In this document: positions 1 through 6,123 of the stretch, in pieces
Position numbering within the stretch: position 1 is the first letter of the stretch
Layout of the letters: the number at the start of each line of letters is the position of its first letter
Assembly: GCA_036260415.1 (NCBI GenBank)
Contig: DASZZX010000107.1
Coordinates: 1 to 6,123 of the forward strand
From: DASZZX01 sp036260415
GTDB lineage: Bacteria > Actinomycetota > Nitriliruptoria > Nitriliruptorales > JAHWKO01
Direction: 5' to 3'
Length of the DNA stretch: 6,123 nt
The notes under the pieces: model-generated
Seen by the model: the letters and a program-made list of their open reading frames with translations, nothing else
Databases searched by the model: none
What the model was told of the DNA's origin: nothing
Position numbers and translations under genes: made by a program

Positions 1-12
1 GGCCGCGATCAG

Positions 13-58
13 GATCGTGCGTGCTCACGGTCGTCGGTGACCGCGACGACGCACGATC
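13..58. repeat. Long inverted repeat / hairpin, possible terminator of an upstream gene
   Basis: Arms GATCGTGCGT (13-22) and ACGCACGATC (49-58) are perfect 10-base reverse complements. On the same axis a second inner stem, CGGTC (28-32) with GACCG (39-43), closes a 6-base loop. A competing inner fold also exists: GTCGTCG (30-36) pairs with CGACGAC (44-50) around a 7-base loop. The structure lies upstream of the presumed pyr promoter, so it is probably not part of the pyr mRNA. No T-run follows on the plus strand, but actinobacterial terminators often lack one. It could instead be a protein-binding operator. The neighbouring upstream gene is outside the window, so its role cannot be settled. 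Confidence 0.55.
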
Positions 59-87
59 GGGGCGGGGCGGTCGGCCACCTGACCTGT

Positions 88-116
88 TTGGTGCCCCCCA
101 TGGCCGTCGGTACGCT
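88..116 (+). promoter_or_regulatory. Putative promoter of the pyr operon
   Basis: TTGGTG (88-93) matches the first three bases of the -35 consensus TTGACA. TACGCT (111-116) fits the actinobacterial TANNNT pattern for the -10 box. The spacer is exactly 17 bases. Transcription would start near 123, giving a leader of about 49 bases that begins just before the PyrR-binding hairpin at 130. This is a consensus match in GC-rich DNA and not proof; no alternative with better spacing was seen between the inverted repeat and the hairpin. Confidence 0.4.
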
Positions 117-129
117 CGGCCCGCACCGA

Positions 130-164
130 CCCTTTAACGACCGGTCCTGCGAGGCCGGGAAGGG
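130..164 (+). promoter_or_regulatory. PyrR-binding RNA element (pyr leader hairpin)
   Basis: The transcript folds into the known PyrR binding-loop shape. A lower stem CCCUU (130-134) pairs with AAGGG (160-164). An asymmetric, purine-rich internal bulge sits mainly on the 5' side (135-140). The upper stem CCGGUC (141-146) pairs with GGCCGG (153-158) and includes a U-G pair. The terminal hexaloop CUGCGA (147-152) fits the CNGNGA consensus. The flanking UUUAA and the GUCC...GAGGC core resemble the Bacillus pyr binding loops. The 3' arm of the lower stem contains the pyrR ribosome binding site, so PyrR bound with UMP or UTP should block ribosome access. There is no U-tract terminator nearby, which favours translational repression over attenuation. 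Confidence 0.85.
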
Positions 165-165
165 A
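161..165 (+). promoter_or_regulatory. pyrR ribosome binding site, sequestered in the leader hairpin
   Basis: AGGGA lies 6 bases before the GTG at 172 and decides that start over upstream in-frame codons. Four of its five bases pair within the lower stem of the PyrR-binding hairpin, so folding would hide it from the ribosome. Confidence 0.75.
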
Positions 166-171
166 CGCAGC

Positions 172-791
172 GTGACGGATCGCGCGCCAACCCGCGCACC
201 GGCCGCCCCCGGCCGCAAGCGCATCCTCGGCGGCGACGACGTCGACCGCATCGTCACCCGGATCGCCCACGAGATCCTCGAACGCAACCGCGGCCCGTCC
301 GGCCTGGTGCTCATGGGGATCCGTACCCGCGGGGTCCCGCTCGCCGCCCGGCTGGCGGCCACGATCGAACGCATCGAGGGCGCGCACCCCGACGGCTCGG
401 GGCCGGTCGTGGTGCCCTACGGCGCGCTCGACGTAACGCTCTACCGCGACGACCTGTCGCGTCGCGGTCCGCTTCCCCTCGGCCAGACCCGCTTCCCGTG
501 CGACATCGACGGGCGGGTCGTCGTGCTGGTGGACGACGTGCTGTACACGGGGCGCACGATCCGCGCCGCGCTCGAGGCGCTGCTCGAGGTCGGACGGCCC
601 CGGGCGGTCCGCCTGGCGGTCATCGTCGACCGCGGTCACCGGGAGCTGCCGATCCGGGCCGACCACGTGGGCAAGAACCTGCCGACCTCCCTCGACGAGG
701 ACGTGCGCGTCCTGGTGCGCGAGGTCGACGGCGAGGACGCCGTGGAGATCGTCGCACGCGATGCTGCGGCCAGCGGGGCGGTAGAGCGACC

Positions 792-795
<4 letters not shown>
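172..795 (+). CDS. pyrR: Bifunctional pyr operon regulator / uracil phosphoribosyltransferase PyrR
   Basis: This 207-residue protein is the uridine-nucleotide sensor of the operon. PyrR binds pyr mRNA when charged with UMP or UTP, and many members also convert uracil plus PRPP to UMP in the cytoplasm. The type I phosphoribosyltransferase PRPP loop is clear at 117-129 (VVLVDDVLYTGRT). The family signatures LMGIRTRG (47-54), YRDDLS (91-96) and VDRGHRELPIRADHVGKNLP (152-171) are intact. The core aligns from RILGGDD at about residue 17. The first 15 residues are a Pro/Ala/Arg-rich extension, making it longer than the roughly 180-190 residues usual in the family. The GTG start was chosen for its AGGGA site 6 bases upstream and because it lies just after the PyrR RNA hairpin. 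An in-frame ATG at 100 would put the hairpin inside the gene and lies upstream of the likely transcription start. Its stop overlaps pyrB. Autoregulation by the leader is likely. Confidence 0.96.
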
Positions 796-1762
<967 letters not shown>

Positions 1763-1766
<4 letters not shown>

Positions 1767-3100
1767 GCGGCCCTCCGGCGTCCAGCCGCGTTCCCGACCG
1801 CGAACTGCTGCTCAAGGCGGGGCGCGTGATCGACCCGGCGCGGGGCACCGACGTGCCCAGCGACGTGCGCATCGCCGGCGGGCGCCTCGTGGAGGTGGCT
1901 GAGCGCCTCGAGTCAGGCTCAGCGGAGGTGGTCGACTGCGCCGGACTGTGGGTGACACCCGGCTTCGTGGACCTACACACCCACCTGCGCGAACCCGGGT
2001 TCGAGGACGCAGAGGACATCGCCACCGGCAGCGCCGCCGCGGCCGCCGGCGGGTACACCGCCGTCTGCCCCATGGCCAACACCGACCCGGTGTGCGACAC
2101 CGCGGCGGTCGCCGAGCTGGTGCTGCACCGCGCCGGCGAGGTCGGGCTTGTGGACGCCTTCCCCGTCGGGGCGGTGACGAAGGGCCTGGCAGGTGAGGTC
2201 CTGGCGGAGATGGGGACGCTGCACCACTCGGCCGCCCGCGTCGACCTGTTCAGCGACGACGGGCGACCGGTCGCCGACGCGCTGATCATGCGGCGAGCGC
2301 TGCAGTACGCCGCGGCGTTCGGGGCGGTGATCGCCAACCACAGCGAGGACCCGGCGCTCACCGAGGATGCCCAGATGAACGAGGGGGCGCTGTCCTCGGT
2401 CCTGGGTCTGCCCGGCTGGCCACACGAGGCGGAGGAGATCATGGTCGCCCGCGACTTGATCCTCGCAGCTGGTCTCGGCGCACGGCTGCACGTCCCGCAC
2501 GTCTCCACCACCGGGACGGTCGAGCTACTGCGCGCCGCCCGGGCGCGCGGCATCGAGGTGACCGCTGAGGTGACCCCCCACCATCTGACCCTGGACGACC
2601 GGCTGGTTGCCACCTTCGACCCCAACCTCAAGGTCAACCCGCCGCTGCGCACCCCGGCCGACGTCGAGGCACTGCGCGTGGCCCTCGCCGACGGGACCAT
2701 CGACGCGGTCGCGACCGATCACGCGCCCCACCCGCCCGACCGCAAGGAGCAGGAGTGGGAGCACGCCGCCTGCGGCATGCTCGGCCTCGAGACCGCCTTC
2801 GCCGTGCTGTACACCGAGCTGGTCGAGACCGGCGTGCTCGACGCCGCCACGTTGATCGCCCGCCTCACCGCCGGTCCGGCGTCGGTGCGCCGGGTCGGCG
2901 CTCACGGTAGGGCGCTCGTCGCCGGGGCCGCCGCCAACCTCACGATCATCGACCCCGAGGCACGCTGGACGGTCGAGGGCCGGCGTCTGCACTCGCGGGC
3001 GCGCAACACCGCCTTCGAGGGTCGCAAGCTCACGGCCCGGCCTGTGCACACGCTGCTGCGGGGCCGATTCACGCTGCGCGACGGCGAGATCCGCCAGTGA
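1763..3100 (+). CDS. pyrC: Dihydroorotase, class I (zinc amidohydrolase)
   Basis: This 445-residue metalloenzyme cyclises N-carbamoyl-L-aspartate to dihydroorotate. It has the multi-domain class I layout of Bacillus and Aquifex PyrC rather than the shorter E. coli type. The metal motif HTHLREPG lies at 72-79 with His72 and His74. Substrate-binding residues are Arg76 and Asn106. FSDDG (163-167) supplies the bridging Asp used in class I enzymes in place of a carboxylated Lys. His193 (in ANHSED), His246 (in HVPHVST) and Asp319 (in ATDHAPH) complete the metal site. The C-terminal beta-sandwich segment is intact (AANLTIIDP, 390-398). All ligands are present, so this is not one of the inactive PyrC-like chains that only scaffold ATCase. 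The GTG start overlaps the pyrB stop as GTGA, with only weak GGCGG-like bases upstream, indicating translational coupling. A complex with PyrB is possible, as known in Aquifex. Confidence 0.96.
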
Positions 3101-4293
3101 TCACGCCGACGACCGCGTCCCCTGTCACCACGGCCACCATCGCGTCCCCCGCCCTGCTGGTGCTGGAGGACGGCACCTCGTTCCGGGGGCTGTCGGTCGG
3201 CGCGCCGGGCACGTCCTTCGGGGAGGTGGTGTTCAACACCGGCATGGCCGGCTACCAGGAGGTGCTCACCGACCCGTCCTACCGCGGTCAGGTCGTCGCG
3301 ATGACCGTCCCGCACGTGGGCAACTACGGGATGAACGAGCACGACGCCGAGTCGGACCGCATCCAGGTGGCTGGCTTCGTGGTGCGGGAGGCGGCGCGCC
3401 GCCCGTCGTCCTGGCGCGCAACCGGAGACCTGCGGGGGGCGCTGCACGACGCCGGGGTGGTGGCCGTCGAGGGCGTCGACACCCGCCGCCTGACCCGCCA
3501 CGTGCGTGAGCGCGGGGCGATGCGCTGCGGCCTGTCCACCGAGGTCCTCGACGCGGACGAGCTGCTCGACCGGGTGCTCGACAGCCCCGGCATGGTCGGC
3601 CGCGATCTCGCACGGGAGGTCACCGCGCCCCGGCGCTACCGCGTGCCGCCCCACGGCGCCACCCGTTCGCGGGTGGTCGCGCTGGACTTCGGCATGAAAC
3701 GCTCGATCCTGCGCGAGCTGGCCGGGCACGGCCTGGACGTGACCGTGCTGCCCGCTACCGCCACCGCCGACGACGTGCTCGCCTGCGAGCCCGACGGCCT
3801 GTTCGTGTCGAACGGCCCGGGCGACCCGGCCGCGGTCACCGACGGCATCGCCACGCTGCGCGACCTGCTCGCCGGGTCCGTGCCCGAGCGCGGCCTGCCG
3901 GTGTTCGGCATCTGTCTGGGCTCGCAGTTGCTCGGCCTCGCGCTCGGCGGCGCCACCTACAAGCTCCGGTTCGGGCACCGCGGGGTGAACCAGCCGGTCC
4001 TGCGTCAGCGCGAGGGGGTCGTCGAGATCACCAGCCACAACCACGGCTTCGCGGTGGACGCCACGACCCTCGGCGAGCAGATCGGCGAGCACCGCTTCGC
4101 GACGCCGGACCACGGCGCCGTTGAGGTCAGCCGGATCAACCTCAACGACGGGACGTGCGAGGGGCTGACCTGCCTGGACCTACCGGCGTTCAGCGTCCAG
4201 TACCACCCGGAGGCGGCCCCGGGCCCCCACGACGCCGAGTACCTGTTCGAGCGCTTCGCCCGCGTGACGGCCGGGGCGCGGGGCCCCGCCTGA
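3097..4293 (+). CDS. carA: Carbamoyl phosphate synthase small (glutaminase) subunit
   Basis: This 398-residue subunit hydrolyses glutamine and channels ammonia to CarB. The N-terminal CPSase small domain starts near residue 19, with EDGTSFRG (24-31) and AGYQEVLTDPSY (51-62). The C-terminal class I glutamine amidotransferase domain begins near 190. It has SNGPGDP (238-244), the nucleophile Cys273 in GICLGSQ (271-277), and the rest of the triad, His370 and Glu372, in QYHPEAAPGPHD (368-379). SHNHGFAVD (313-321) is also conserved. Most relatives have His or Asn where Ser276 follows the nucleophile elbow. The first 18 residues are a Thr/Ala/Ser-rich extension without a hydrophobic signal segment. 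No alternative start codon lies between 3097 and the conserved core. The GTG start overlaps the pyrC stop as GTGA, with only a weak site upstream (about 3083-3088), so it is likely coupled. It is followed after 12 bases by carB. Confidence 0.97.
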   Translation: MITPTTASPVTTATIASPALLVLEDGTSFRGLSVGAPGTSFGEVVFNTGMAGYQEVLTDPSYRGQVVAMTVPHVGNYGMNEHDAESDRIQVAGFVVREAARRPSSWRATGDLRGALHDAGVVAVEGVDTRRLTRHVRERGAMRCGLSTEVLDADELLDRVLDSPGMVGRDLAREVTAPRRYRVPPHGATRSRVVALDFGMKRSILRELAGHGLDVTVLPATATADDVLACEPDGLFVSNGPGDPAAVTDGIATLRDLLAGSVPERGLPVFGICLGSQLLGLALGGATYKLRFGHRGVNQPVLRQREGVVEITSHNHGFAVDATTLGEQIGEHRFATPDHGAVEVSRINLNDGTCEGLTCLDLPAFSVQYHPEAAPGPHDAEYLFERFARVTAGARGPA

Positions 4294-4294
4294 C

Positions 4295-4299
4295 AGGAG
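4295..4299 (+). promoter_or_regulatory. carB ribosome binding site
   Basis: AGGAG sits 6 bases before the carB GTG at 4306. It is the only strong, exposed Shine-Dalgarno sequence in the operon, whereas pyrB, pyrC and carA have weak ones and overlapping starts. It directly follows the carA stop (4291-4293), so carB can be initiated both by coupling and independently. Confidence 0.85.
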
Positions 4300-4305
4300 C
4301 GACGC

Positions 4306-6123
<1,818 letters not shown>

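Noticed and set aside
59..74. GGGGCGGGGCGG-rich tract as a possible G-quadruplex
   Set aside because: Only two runs exceed two guanines, so at best a weak two-layer structure; expected in DNA of this composition.
100..171. In-frame ATG at 100 (or GTG/ATG-like codons further upstream) as the pyrR start
   Set aside because: It has no good ribosome binding site, adds residues unlike any PyrR, places the PyrR-binding hairpin inside the coding region, and lies upstream of the likely transcription start.
120..172. Bacillus-style transcription attenuator in the pyr leader
   Set aside because: There is no second hairpin with a T-run between the PyrR-binding loop and the pyrR start; the hairpin overlaps the ribosome site instead.
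2902..4113. 403-codon minus-strand open frame opposite pyrC/carA
   Set aside because: It is a shadow of the real genes: His/Arg/Gly/Val-rich, no recognisable motif, and crosses the pyrC-carA junction.

Overview
The window is high-GC DNA (roughly 70% or more by eye) holding one plus-strand operon for the first three steps of de novo pyrimidine synthesis, in the order pyrR - pyrB - pyrC - carA - carB. The last gene runs off the right edge. Gene order, GTG starts, codon bias toward G/C third positions and tight packing point to an actinobacterium. The CarA and CarB sequences do not look like typical Mycobacterium or Streptomyces proteins, so a deeper-branching class is possible; that placement is inference only.

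Layout. Positions 1-171 are an upstream non-coding region. It holds a strong inverted repeat (13-58), a plausible promoter (about 88-116), and a very good match to the PyrR-binding RNA hairpin (130-164) whose 3' arm contains the pyrR ribosome binding site. pyrR (172-795), pyrB (792-1766), pyrC (1763-3100) and carA (3097-4293) follow, each joined to the next by an identical 4-base GTGA start/stop overlap. carB starts at 4306 after a 12-base gap carrying a canonical AGGAG site. It is open through 6123, with about 606 of an expected 1,070-1,110 codons present. All five genes begin with GTG.

How it works together. CarA (glutaminase) and CarB (synthetase) make carbamoyl phosphate, PyrB condenses it with aspartate, and PyrC cyclises carbamoyl aspartate to dihydroorotate. 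PyrR senses uridine nucleotides. Because the RNA hairpin occludes the pyrR ribosome binding site and the next three junctions are translationally coupled, the likely logic is translational feedback repression by PyrR, as described for mycobacteria, rather than Bacillus-type transcription attenuation.

No exotic or undescribed system was found. The most informative points are the regulatory hairpin, the serial GTGA coupling, the absence of any gene between pyrC and carA, and two unusual residues in otherwise intact active-site motifs (Ser276 in CarA, Lys177 in CarB).
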